From a virus, in the IMG/VR virus record IMGVR_UViG_3300020131_000011, positions 1-21,942 of that record: 21,942 bases of DNA; one strand, 5' to 3'. The notes beneath the pieces were generated by a model. It had not been told where the DNA came from. It saw only the letters and a list, made by a program, of their open reading frames with translations, and did not search any database. Shown piece after piece: positions 1-6,803 of the stretch (the first letter of the stretch is position 1; the number at the start of each line of letters is the position of its first letter). The position numbers and the translations under genes were made by a program.

Positions 1-1
1 G

Positions 2-79
2 CAGAAGTGGCGGGAAGATAACCCCGAGCTTATCCGCAAGATGCAGGAGAGCTTAAATGCTTCTATTAAACCTGTTTAA
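2..79 (+). CDS. C-terminal end of an unknown protein, cut by left edge
   Basis: An open frame enters from the left edge and ends at TAA 77-79. The visible 25 residues are charged, starting QKWREDNPEL and ending NASIKPV. They match no family I recognise. The frame looks real because the next gene starts inside it with a strong ribosome binding site (AGGAG at 45-49), giving a 23-base overlap of the kind usual in packed phage operons. Function unknown. Confidence 0.5.
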   Translation, partial: QKWREDNPELIRKMQESLNASIKPV

Positions 80-203
80 GAAAGCCACCGATTTAATCAG
101 TACGATTATCGGATTTATTATTTTCCTGATTGGATTTGCCGTCTTCGTTTGCGGGTACGGATTGATGGCGCTAGCAGTCAAAACAACGAGGGTAATGAAA
201 TGA
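57..203 (+). CDS. 48-aa single-pass membrane protein
   Basis: This small gene starts at ATG 57, seven bases after AGGAG (45-49), and ends TGA 201-203. The 48-residue product has a short basic N-terminus (LFKKA) and one long hydrophobic stretch at about residues 13-41 (ISTIIGFIIFLIGFAVF and onward), then a basic tail (VKTTRVMK). It should sit in the inner membrane. It overlaps the gene before it by 23 bases and the gene after it by four (ATGA at 200-203), so the three are probably translationally coupled. Phages use such micro-proteins as holins, antiholins or superinfection-exclusion factors, but nothing here decides between them. The strong start signal and double coupling make the gene itself fairly secure; the function is unknown. 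Confidence 0.7.
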   Translation: MLLLNLFKKATDLISTIIGFIIFLIGFAVFVCGYGLMALAVKTTRVMK

Positions 204-487
204 GAAGAATGGAAGTTCGCTGTTGCTGCCAACCCAAGAAGCGCCTTGGTTGGCTGGATGTATTTTGGTCTGAGCTGGAAGCTAAGATGGTCCGGCGCAT
301 TGAGCATATACCTTTCCCAGCAAGCCTCGAGGACGCACCCCAGCCCAGCGAAACTATCAAGGAGATATGCTTGCCTATTGTGGATATCCACATACCGGGA
401 GTCGGTAAATATCTAGCGATTAAATCTGAGGACACTCCAATCGAAACCCTGCGAAAGATAAACGGATTCATCGAAGACACGGAATGA
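200..487 (+). CDS. Hypothetical 95-aa protein with CCC motif
   Basis: The start chosen is ATG 200, because it forms an ATGA overlap with the preceding stop and has GAGGG about seven bases upstream. An earlier in-frame ATG at 149 lies inside the membrane-protein gene and lacks these signals. The 95-residue product begins MRRMEVRCCCQPKKRLGW, with three adjacent cysteines at residues 8-10. It ends with a mixed hydrophobic and charged region (IVDIHIPGVGKYLAI). There is no signal peptide or membrane segment. A cysteine cluster followed by basic residues could bind a metal or nucleic acid, but there is no second CxxC pair to complete a zinc finger. I do not recognise the family. Confidence 0.7.
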   Translation: MRRMEVRCCCQPKKRLGWLDVFWSELEAKMVRRIEHIPFPASLEDAPQPSETIKEICLPIVDIHIPGVGKYLAIKSEDTPIETLRKINGFIEDTE

Positions 488-516
488 CCTAATAAGGTTT
501 AGACAGAATTTGCAGG

Positions 517-545
517 TTGGACGATTATCCTTCTTGCATTATAAA
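517..545 (+). promoter_or_regulatory. Possible sigma-70 promoter before the secreted gly-rich gene
   Basis: The 104-base gap at 488-591 holds TTGGAC (517-522), a 17-base spacer and TATAAA (540-545). The -10 matches consensus at five of six bases and the spacing is ideal, but the -35 matches at only three. Transcription would begin near 552, leaving a leader of about 40 bases. The rest of the gap shows only a weak inverted repeat (GCCG at about 550 with CGGC at about 569). Inferred from pattern only. Confidence 0.35.
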
Positions 546-591
546 GCGAAGCCGTCACGCATAATTTGGCGGCACTTTTTAGGAGTTAAAA

Positions 592-1263
592 ATGAATAAG
601 AAATTTTGTGGGGTGATTTTCGCTGTTCTGTTGTTGGGGCTTTCGTCTACTGCGTGGTCCGCTGGGAATAACAACAGTAACGATTGTCCGGGTAACTCTT
701 GCCACGGTGGCCAGGGTGGTGACGGGGGCAACGGCGGTGACGGTGGCAACGCAACAGGCGGCAACGCAAGCGCTGATTCCTTGGGCATCGGCGTAGGCGT
801 AGGCATTGGCGGCGCTGCAACCGCAACAGGCGGGAATGCTACTGGTATCGGCTTGGGCGGAACGGGCGGTGATGCTACTGCTGTCGGCGTAGGTGGTGAC
901 GGTGGTAAAAGTTCCAGTGACGCCTCCTCTAAGGCCGGTGCAAGTGCTGGCGCATCGTCTGGCGGCAACTCGCTCACGGTTAACGAAGGAAACTTCGAAG
1001 CTCGAGCCAATCCCGTCGGCAGCTCCATTGCCGCGGGTGCTAACGGCACGTCCAAATGCCTGAAGCATACTAGCTTCTCCGGCAACTTCTTCTTTATCAG
1101 CGGAGCCAAGTCCAGCCATGAACCTGACTATATTTGCTGGGCGCAGGAACTTGGTGCTCCCGAAGTAGCAGTCCAAATGGCTTGCAACGATTCGGGGTCG
1201 TTCCGCAAAGCGTATAATCAAATCGCACGTCGCCAGGGTAAGGAGGAATGCCTGGTTGACTAA
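592..1263 (+). CDS. Secreted glycine-rich protein with cysteine-containing C-terminal domain
   Basis: Start ATG 592 follows AGGAG with good spacing. The 223-residue product has a classic signal peptide: basic MNKK, hydrophobic core GVIFAVLLLGL, and a likely cleavage after AWS at residue 23. It is therefore exported, and no lipobox is seen. Residues 24-130 are low-complexity Gly/Asn/Asp/Ala repeats (GGDGGNGGDGGNATGGNA-like). Residues 131-223 are a normal-complexity domain with C156, C182, C198 and C220 around ICWAQELGAPEVAVQMAC. With C32 and C37 the mature protein has six cysteines, which suggests disulfides formed outside the cytoplasm. Glycine-rich exported proteins with a small cysteine domain occur in other phages near lysis or tail genes, without an assigned role. 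It may act on the host envelope during infection or lysis. Existence secure, function unknown. Confidence 0.85.
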   Translation: MNKKFCGVIFAVLLLGLSSTAWSAGNNNSNDCPGNSCHGGQGGDGGNGGDGGNATGGNASADSLGIGVGVGIGGAATATGGNATGIGLGGTGGDATAVGVGGDGGKSSSDASSKAGASAGASSGGNSLTVNEGNFEARANPVGSSIAAGANGTSKCLKHTSFSGNFFFISGAKSSHEPDYICWAQELGAPEVAVQMACNDSGSFRKAYNQIARRQGKEECLVD

Positions 1264-1445
1264 GAATCCTCGCGAGGGAAGTTAGGCACGGTCTAATCAA
1301 GAGGCTTAGCGGCTGGCTTGAGGGTTCACCAAAGTGTCTAGCCCCTGCGGCTTTGAATGTAGGTCTTGTCCGGTTAGGCAGGGAGACCTGGAATCGGATA
1401 GCGTTTCAGAGCCAATGGGAGTAGGTACTTAACAAGGAGAACAGC
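1264..1445. other. 182-base gap with no recognised gene
   Basis: I see no open frame with a ribosome binding site, no convincing tRNA and no clear promoter or terminator here. The only symmetric feature is a 10-base palindrome CCTCGCGAGG at 1268-1277, just after the preceding stop codon; it could form at most a three-pair stem. For this densely packed genome the gap is large, so an untranslated leader or small RNA is possible but unsupported. Confidence 0.4.
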
Positions 1446-1736
1446 ATGGAAAAAGGTAAACGCGGGTTCGCTAGCATGAGCCCCGAGAAGCGGGCGGAGA
1501 TAGCTAGGATGGGCGGGAAAGCAGCGCATGAGAAAGGAACCGCTCATAAGTTCTCGCCGGAAGAAGCTAAGGCAGCCGGGCACAAAGGCGGGTCTACACC
1601 TGCAAACGGGCGTCACCGCTTTACTGTAGATGAAGCCAGAGAGGCTGGGCGCAAGGGAGGGAAAGCTCAGACAGGGAAGCCCCGCCGTCGCACTCGCCAT
1701 ATCACGGAAGGCGATATATTAACAAAGAAGGATTGA
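1446..1736 (+). CDS. KGG-repeat (YciG/GsiB/Con-10-like) stress-type protein
   Basis: Start ATG 1446 follows AAGGAG. The 96-residue, very basic protein carries three versions of the short KGG motif: GFASMSPEKRAEIARMGGKA, then FSPEEAKAAGHKGG, then FTVDEAREAGRKGG. This is the repeat of the bacterial stress-induced KGG family (Pfam KGG; YciG, GsiB and plant LEA-like relatives). Those proteins are hydrophilic, largely unstructured and linked to desiccation or general stress. The tail (KPRRRTRHI) is strongly basic and could contact nucleic acid. The role in a phage is not established. It ends at TGA 1734-1736, directly before the next gene, whose ribosome binding site lies inside its last codons. 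Family assignment is confident; function is not. Confidence 0.85.
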   Translation: MEKGKRGFASMSPEKRAEIARMGGKAAHEKGTAHKFSPEEAKAAGHKGGSTPANGRHRFTVDEAREAGRKGGKAQTGKPRRRTRHITEGDILTKKD

Positions 1737-1741
1737 CCATA

Positions 1742-2002
1742 ATGTGGAAAGACTTCAAACAGGGCTTTATGAACGCATTGACCCTGAAGGATATCCGATG
1801 GCTTATCTACAACCACATCAGCTATCCCTTGCAAGCCGCTAGGCGAAGACACAGAATGTTGAAGTGTACCCGCAACCACAAAGACGAACCGTATGAACAC
1901 TTCAACGGCTGGGCTTTGGGTACAGGACATTACCCTGTCCGCTGTACGAAGTGCGGAACGCTCAAGTACATCAACAGCAAGGGTGAATGGTACAGGGGTT
2001 AG
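1742..2002 (+). CDS. Small zinc-ribbon-like protein (DUF1660-like)
   Basis: I chose ATG 1742 because AAGGA (1728-1732) lies nine bases upstream. A TTG at 1733 in the same frame touches the ribosome binding site and is unlikely. The 86-residue product has a basic N-terminal half and a C-terminal half with a possible metal site: C-x3-H in CTRNHK followed by CxxCG in RCTKCGTLKY. This resembles the small prophage zinc-ribbon proteins grouped as DUF1660, an assignment made by eye. It is the last plus-strand gene, and its TAG stop (2000-2002) overlaps the stop of the opposing hydrolase gene. No terminator is visible between the two, so transcripts may run into each other. Confidence 0.7.
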   Translation: MWKDFKQGFMNALTLKDIRWLIYNHISYPLQAARRRHRMLKCTRNHKDEPYEHFNGWALGTGHYPVRCTKCGTLKYINSKGEWYRG

Positions 2003-2631
2003 AGATGCCCGGGTATCTTAGCGGTCGGGACGTAAACGGGTTCGAGTTTAACCTGGCTCGGGATAGGGCAGTTCTCCGGGTCCATGATAAAGCGCTTCCA
2101 CTGGCAGATATTGCCGTAATCGGTGTACGAACTGTGAGTGTTCCCATCTGCGTTGATGTTTACGACCTTACGATTCCCGCCGGTATATCCACTATGGCCT
2201 AGCAGCCCGAAGTCATGCCAAGGTAAACGGTCACCCCACTTTAGCGCGACATCGTTCTTCGAATGGATGTTGTATAGCTTATCAAAGCAGTCCGGAATGT
2301 AAACGTCCTGTTCCGCTGCTGCTCCGAAAAAGAATACATGGGAGAACTTGCGTGGGGTAGGTTCCGCGGCCATTTTCCGCATAGCGTATATTGAGGCCAG
2401 GCAGCCGAAGGAGTGCGCGACAAGGATGTCTCCGTGCTTTGCTGTAGCTGCTATCACGTCCGCCCGGCGTTCCTTTGCCGTCTGTAGATATGCGAACAGT
2501 GCCCACATTCTGGGGTAGGCGATATCAATGACTTCAAAATCTTGGGCCAACGTTGCTAGCAGTTTGTCGGTGAAAGAGTTGCTGGACGTTGACCAGTTAT
2601 GTATCCCGTTTACTCCAAGCACTCTTTTCAT
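1999..2631 (-). CDS. Alpha/beta-hydrolase-type esterase/lipase-like protein
   Basis: This 210-residue protein starts at ATG 2631 behind a GGGGG ribosome binding site. It reads as an alpha/beta hydrolase. The N-terminus NGIHNW resembles an oxyanion-loop strand. The nucleophile elbow is VAHSFG with Ser74 (Ala in place of the usual first Gly). Asp127 in IHSKNDVAL and His166 in GNTHSSY are at the right order and spacing for the catalytic acid and base. There is no signal peptide. It lies directly downstream of holin and endolysin, so a late lysis role such as lipid or ester cleavage in the envelope is plausible, as with LysB of mycobacteriophages. The sequence shows no specific LysB signature, and modification of a host metabolite or polysaccharide acetyl groups is equally possible. 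Fold confident, substrate unknown. Confidence 0.8.
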   Translation of the reverse strand: MKRVLGVNGIHNWSTSSNSFTDKLLATLAQDFEVIDIAYPRMWALFAYLQTAKERRADVIAATAKHGDILVAHSFGCLASIYAMRKMAAEPTPRKFSHVFFFGAAAEQDVYIPDCFDKLYNIHSKNDVALKWGDRLPWHDFGLLGHSGYTGGNRKVVNINADGNTHSSYTDYGNICQWKRFIMDPENCPIPSQVKLEPVYVPTAKIPGHL

Positions 2632-2644
2632 ACTGCCCCCTATG

Positions 2645-3190
2645 CTAAGCCGATAGCGCTTTCACGGCTAACGCATGCAGCGCCAGCCTATCCTCATACC
2701 CGTTGAGTCCGCCGTTGATACGCTTTGTGATTGTGCGGAAGTACCCCATATCAGCAAGCTCGTTCAAGCCCGTGTTCCACCAGTACCAGGCTGCTGATAA
2801 GGATGCGTACTGTGGCTCCTCCAGCAGCTCGGGCTTTGCAACGAGGTCAAGCTCGAGGGCGATACCGCAAAGGAGGTAATTTCGTTTCCCTGTAATCTGG
2901 ATAAGGCCCCTGCCCTTGTATAAGCGCCCGTCGTCATCGTCCTCGGGAGTGTTGCCTAGTGAGACAGCTTTGCGACCCGTGTCGTAAGCTTCGCCGCTGG
3001 CCAATTCCCGAACGTACCGAAGCCTTCCCGACTCGTGCCCCACTTGGGCCAGGAAAACTGCTTGACGCTTGGGTGTATTGATTTCGAAACGTTCCATCGC
3101 CCGGTTAATGTGGGCAACCCATTTCACAGCCCGTTCCATTGGGCATTCCATGGCTCGGGAGAGTTGGAGCGCTGTTATATCGTTGTTCAT
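2645..3190 (-). CDS. Endolysin, glycoside hydrolase family 19 (chitinase-like) type
   Basis: The 181-residue protein cuts cell-wall glycan at lysis. It has the hallmarks of GH19-type phage lysins: FLAQVGHESGRLRYVRE (46-62) with the probable catalytic Glu53, the substrate-groove motif YKGRGLIQITGKRNY (91-105), and the later ITKRINGGLNGYEDR (154-168). Length is typical for a single-domain lysin. No signal peptide or SAR anchor is present, so it should depend on a holin. Its start overlaps the stop of the putative holin by four bases (ATGA), the usual holin-lysin coupling. No spanin (Rz/Rz1) pair is found beside it in the window. Confidence 0.9.
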   Translation of the reverse strand: MNNDITALQLSRAMECPMERAVKWVAHINRAMERFEINTPKRQAVFLAQVGHESGRLRYVRELASGEAYDTGRKAVSLGNTPEDDDDGRLYKGRGLIQITGKRNYLLCGIALELDLVAKPELLEEPQYASLSAAWYWWNTGLNELADMGYFRTITKRINGGLNGYEDRLALHALAVKALSA

Positions 3191-3588
3191 AATTTAGTTA
3201 GGAACGCCCTTAGCCACCCGCTGATACCGAATGCCATCAAGCCAACGACCAGGGCAAGTATCCAAAAGATGCCGCGTCGGAAAAGTTCGTTTCTTAAATC
3301 GGAATAGAATTTTGCCCGCTCGGTTTCACTTTGAATCATGATTTCGTGGGCTTTGCGGTGCCCATTGGGGTCACCATTTGGAAAAGCATCACTGAGGATT
3401 CGGTCGATTCGTTCCCGTTCCTCGAGTAGGTGGGTTTCGAACTTTCGCTCGTTGCTGTCTACTCGGGAAAGGACTTCTGTTTGACGGGAGGCTATGATTT
3501 GCAGCAGGGCGACAACTTCTTCGGGGCAGGTCTTTCTTGCATCTGCGACCATTTGTTCAATGTTATCTTGTGTTTCTTTTTCACCCAT
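3187..3588 (-). CDS. Putative holin or lysis-associated membrane protein
   Basis: The 133-residue protein has a long charged, helix-prone N-terminal part with probable coiled coil (about residues 35-65), the segment FPNGDPNGHRKAHEIM, and one C-terminal membrane segment at about 106-127 (IFWILALVVGLMAFGI). This is the layout of many unnamed phage membrane proteins found next to endolysins; XhlA-type proteins have a similar plan but are shorter. Here it lies immediately upstream of the lysin and overlaps it by four bases, so holin is the best guess. A single-span holin would be of the class III kind. A GGGGGG ribosome binding site precedes the start. Membrane topology is confident; pore function is inferred from position alone. 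Confidence 0.7.
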   Translation of the reverse strand: MGEKETQDNIEQMVADARKTCPEEVVALLQIIASRQTEVLSRVDSNERKFETHLLEERERIDRILSDAFPNGDPNGHRKAHEIMIQSETERAKFYSDLRNELFRRGIFWILALVVGLMAFGISGWLRAFLTKL

Positions 3589-3609
3589 GCGCTAGCCCCC
3601 CGACTGTTC

Positions 3610-4263
3610 TTATGTATCAGCTGTCACTCTAACCACGTTGGTCCCGTCTGCTAGAAGGATAGCCCGCTTTGTTTGAGCTACCGCAACCCCCGTTCCGGCA
3701 GCCGTCTTGAATGTGATGGGGTCAGCGCCTGATGAGCTGTTTACAAATACGACCCATTCACCACTGTTGGGCAGTATAACATTTTGAGCCGAAGCCAAAG
3801 CCCCTGTGATGATGATATAGCGGGCCCGGGCTTGCGCTGCATTTAAGGTCACTTGTGCATTAGTTACGGGAACAGATACTTTCGAGGTCACATGCTTTGG
3901 GTCAACCCATGCCCGTTCGTCGGTGTAGCTTGTAACAGTTGAGCTTCCTGCAACGATTGTATAAAGAGGGATGCTACCGGGCGTGAAACCCGTGGTGTTT
4001 GCGGAAACAACGCCCGCTGGCGTAGCTTCAACGTAGTTTGTAAGGCTTGCTGATAGTGCCACGACACCATTGGCAATCGTGGTCAGTACGCCATCAACTA
4101 GCATCCTGCCGCCGTAGTATCCCCAGGTCAGCCCGGTTGTGGTTGATGCCCGGCGGCCGAATATCGTAGCTGGTGACCCCGCGTCAAACAAAGCGTTAGC
4201 GGTCACTTCCTTGCTTGCTTGGCTGGAGCTAATTGTATCTAGGTTCGTGGTGCTGTTTGACAT
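3610..4263 (-). CDS. Tail-fibre-like or minor virion protein
   Basis: The 217-residue protein is Ser/Thr/Val/Ala-rich and beta-prone throughout, with almost no charged helix, as expected of a fibre or distal tail protein. The N-terminal half (about 15-120) describes domain-like repeats of strands and turns. The C-terminal part (NSGEWVVFVNSSSGADPITFKT, split here by eye from ALLADGTNVVRV) resembles the ending of many phage tail or fibre proteins. It starts at 4263, two bases after the large tip protein stops, so it is probably an accessory of that complex. No enzymatic motif, signal peptide or chaperone domain is seen. A receptor-binding role is inferred from position. Confidence 0.7.
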   Translation of the reverse strand: MSNSTTNLDTISSSQASKEVTANALFDAGSPATIFGRRASTTTGLTWGYYGGRMLVDGVLTTIANGVVALSASLTNYVEATPAGVVSANTTGFTPGSIPLYTIVAGSSTVTSYTDERAWVDPKHVTSKVSVPVTNAQVTLNAAQARARYIIITGALASAQNVILPNSGEWVVFVNSSSGADPITFKTAAGTGVAVAQTKRAILLADGTNVVRVTADT

Positions 4264-4265
4264 GA

Positions 4266-6803
4266 TTAAGTCCTTCTGATGATTGTTCCGGAAGCAGGGT
4301 ATCCCCTGCCGTTGATTGCTGACATCTGGTACACATTAAAATTGACCACCTCGGGAACTGGATTTGATGGGTCTTGTATCTGCCAGACGTTAGTCCCGTT
4401 ACTGGATACTCCAGGCCCAGCATATAAGACTCCATCATGCGCATAAAGGGCACGGACGAAAGCTGCTCCGTTCCATCCGCCACTAACCCCATCCCCTCCG
4501 ACCTTAGTCCAGCTTGTACCGTTCCAAGACCAGACTTCTCCTTCGTCGGCGCTTTCACCAAGGCCTACATATAGCACCCCACTTAGGACGGTCATGGTGT
4601 ACGCATACTCATGAGCACTTGCCCAGCTTCCGTTTAAGGAGTCGCCCCCGATTTTAGTCCAGGCTGTGCCGTTCCATCTCCATACCTCGGCGTCCCCTGC
4701 GCTATCACCAAGACCGGCATAGATATATGTCCCATCCTGAGCAAGCGAACGGATGCGCTCGTACCCAGCACCCCAGCTAGAATTTACACTGTCCCCGCCA
4801 ATCTTGGTCCAGCTAATAGAACCAACAGGGGTTGACCAGACTTCGGCGTCGTTGGCGCTGTTACCTATGCCTACATATAATGTGGTGCCCATAATCACCA
4901 TCGTCTGGACAACTTCGTAATCAGTATTCCAGCTCGAGTTCAGTCCATCCCCGCCAATCTTTTCCCAGACCGTTCCGTTCCATCTCCAAACTTCCGCACC
5001 GCCCGCTGAAGCTCCAAGACCTGCGTAAAGGTACGTCCCGTCTTCTATCATGGACCTGACCATATCGTAAGTTGCTGGCCAGCCTGAATTGAGCCCGTCG
5101 CCCCCAACTTGCGTCCAGACTATTCCGCTCCCGCTATACCTCCAGACGTCTGCATATCCGGTGAGAGTGTAATATGTGCCCACATACAGCGAGCCGGCGT
5201 AAACAGTCGGAGCAAACACTTCCAGATAGCTTGTCGAGTTTATGAAAATGGAGGTCAGTGTGGTGCCGTCCCATAGGTACACCTGCCCGCTTCCTCCGGA
5301 TATGCCCCCTGTTGTTATGACCAGGTATCCATTCCAGTACGTCAGCCCTATAACATAATCAGGGAAGCCGTCTATATCAAAATCCGCGTTGTCAAGTATC
5401 TGTAGCCATGAAGGGGCACCGAAGTCGGAAAGCTGGAGAGCCCTGGTATAATCAAATGTGGAACTTGTGGACTCATATGTATTTACTAGCTCGCCCAACT
5501 CGTCGACGATGTCTATTTCATATGCTTCCGTTTGCTCGCTCATTGGGACGTCGACATAGTCGCGCCAATCTGCATACAGTCTGTTCCGGCGAACCCAGTT
5601 TATCGTGACGTCGCCTGTTGCGTTCCGCTCGACTGCAAAGGCATGGACAGGAGCGTAGCATTCCTGGCCTACGTTCTGGAACGTGAAGGACGACTCCTCA
5701 GTGTCCTGTATGATGTCGTTTAACGTGACGACCTTGTAAAGGCGTTCTTGAGGGATGTCGGTGCTGGGTAGCGCTAGGCGGATAAGAGCGAAGTCCAACA
5801 GGACAACCCTATCCCCTTCCGCATGCGTACTGATTGCCCATTCTGTTCCCCTGCGGCCACGAAGCAGCCCGCTGATTTCGTATATACCTTCATCAAGCTG
5901 TTCCGCGTTCTTGAACTGCAATACCTCGTCACCCACTAACAGAGCGTTAGCTCCGTTCAATACAGCGAGCTCTGTCGTGCTGCTTAATTCTCCGCCGTAT
6001 GGGAAGCGAACAATAAGGGTATTGGTCTCGTCGAATATGTCGGCACGTCCTACCCCAAGGACATCACGGGTGAACCCGAATATGGAAGCAGTGAACACCC
6101 CGTCAAGCTGTTGGTAGGTTAGCCCGTTATCAGAGGACTTGAAAACAACAGCCCCTTCCCATCCATCATTCCGGCCCGCGGCAGCCACATAGATTCCAAT
6201 GCCTTCGTCCGTATCCCGAAGCAGTGCAATATCAAGCAGCTCGTACCGACTCTTAGCCAGCGGGTACAGGACTTGGTCGTCGAACTCGCCCCCATCCCCT
6301 TCCGAATTGGAGATGTACTGGGAAGCTTCGTCCGGAACGCATTGCAATCCAATAACCCCGTTCGAGTTGTCATCAGTTGCCAGAACATAATACTGGTGAA
6401 CTGCGACATCTGTTTCCACAAGTATGACGTCCGTCGGCTCGATGAACTTGTATTTATTGTTCAGCTTTAGCTGGGCCATGTTGCGCGAGACCCAGGCGTT
6501 ATAAAGTACGCTGTCAGCAATCTGCTTCGCGTGGTTAGCTGTCAACACGACTTGGACATCGATGCCTATCTTGTTAATGCTGCCGCCCGTCATGCGCTGG
6601 CTATGCTGGACCCCAGTCTGGTAATCGTGGTCCTGGCTGATATATCCAATCTGCACTTCCTTCGGCATCTCAGCTTCCTGAGTGCGTTCGATAGCGATTA
6701 AGTCTTCGACGTTACCGATTGACTCGCTTGCTGCCAGGTCGTCTTGATGAATAGTGACAGCGGGTGCCCCGCCACGTTTCACGAATTTGATTTTAGCGGC
6801 CAT
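4266..6803 (-). CDS. Tail-tip protein, C-terminal half (GTA-gp15/J-like) with inserted beta-propeller
   Basis: This 845-residue ORF looks like the second half of a GTA-gp15-type host-specificity protein. Residues 1-80 (KIKFVKRGGAPAVTI, then EMPKEVQIGYISQDHDYQTG) continue a domain begun in the ORF upstream. About 85-460 include the tip domains, with ISGLLRGRRGTEWA (310-323) and an FN3-like stretch ending FDYTRALQLSDFG. In relatives this runs almost directly into the strand seen here at 818-835 (VVNFNVYQMSAINGRGYPA). Instead about 350 residues intervene: a beta-propeller-like repeat of some seven units, five nearly regular at about 50 residues each (EVWRWNGT, W-TKIGGD, LYxGxG). The start ATG 6801-6803 follows the upstream stop TAA directly and in the same frame, with GGAAAG seven bases before that TAA-ATG junction. 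Scaffold family confident; propeller role (receptor or glycan contact) inferred. Confidence 0.85.
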   Translation of the reverse strand: MAAKIKFVKRGGAPAVTIHQDDLAASESIGNVEDLIAIERTQEAEMPKEVQIGYISQDHDYQTGVQHSQRMTGGSINKIGIDVQVVLTANHAKQIADSVLYNAWVSRNMAQLKLNNKYKFIEPTDVILVETDVAVHQYYVLATDDNSNGVIGLQCVPDEASQYISNSEGDGGEFDDQVLYPLAKSRYELLDIALLRDTDEGIGIYVAAAGRNDGWEGAVVFKSSDNGLTYQQLDGVFTASIFGFTRDVLGVGRADIFDETNTLIVRFPYGGELSSTTELAVLNGANALLVGDEVLQFKNAEQLDEGIYEISGLLRGRRGTEWAISTHAEGDRVVLLDFALIRLALPSTDIPQERLYKVVTLNDIIQDTEESSFTFQNVGQECYAPVHAFAVERNATGDVTINWVRRNRLYADWRDYVDVPMSEQTEAYEIDIVDELGELVNTYESTSSTFDYTRALQLSDFGAPSWLQILDNADFDIDGFPDYVIGLTYWNGYLVITTGGISGGSGQVYLWDGTTLTSIFINSTSYLEVFAPTVYAGSLYVGTYYTLTGYADVWRYSGSGIVWTQVGGDGLNSGWPATYDMVRSMIEDGTYLYAGLGASAGGAEVWRWNGTVWEKIGGDGLNSSWNTDYEVVQTMVIMGTTLYVGIGNSANDAEVWSTPVGSISWTKIGGDSVNSSWGAGYERIRSLAQDGTYIYAGLGDSAGDAEVWRWNGTAWTKIGGDSLNGSWASAHEYAYTMTVLSGVLYVGLGESADEGEVWSWNGTSWTKVGGDGVSGGWNGAAFVRALYAHDGVLYAGPGVSSNGTNVWQIQDPSNPVPEVVNFNVYQMSAINGRGYPASGTIIRRT
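4380..5144 (-). repeat. Tandem beta-propeller blade repeats within the tip protein
   Basis: Five in-frame units of about 150 bases encode blades of the form EVWxWNGTxWTKIGGDxxNxSW followed by a variable strand and YxGLGxSAxxA (residues about 554-808). Two less regular units at residues 482-553 precede them. The copies differ by many bases, so they are established protein repeats, not a recent DNA expansion. The pattern of Trp, GGD and LYVG strands suggests a seven-bladed propeller of the tachylectin or kelch kind. Confidence 0.75.

Noticed and set aside
586-1221. Minus-strand open frames opposite the glycine-rich gene
   Set aside because: Long antisense frames arise from the GGC/GGT-rich repeats; the plus frame has signal peptide and ribosome binding site.
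1264-1445. Possible tRNA or small RNA in the long gap
   Set aside because: A GGTTC-like T-arm string is present but no acceptor stem, anticodon arm or CCA end fits around it.
1987-2202. 71-residue plus-strand frame after the zinc-ribbon gene
   Set aside because: It lies wholly opposite the hydrolase gene, whose catalytic motifs support the minus frame.
4380-5144. Evenly spaced repeats that might suggest a CRISPR-like array
   Set aside because: The repeats are about 150 bases, diverged and in frame, encoding propeller blades; no short identical repeats with unique spacers are present.
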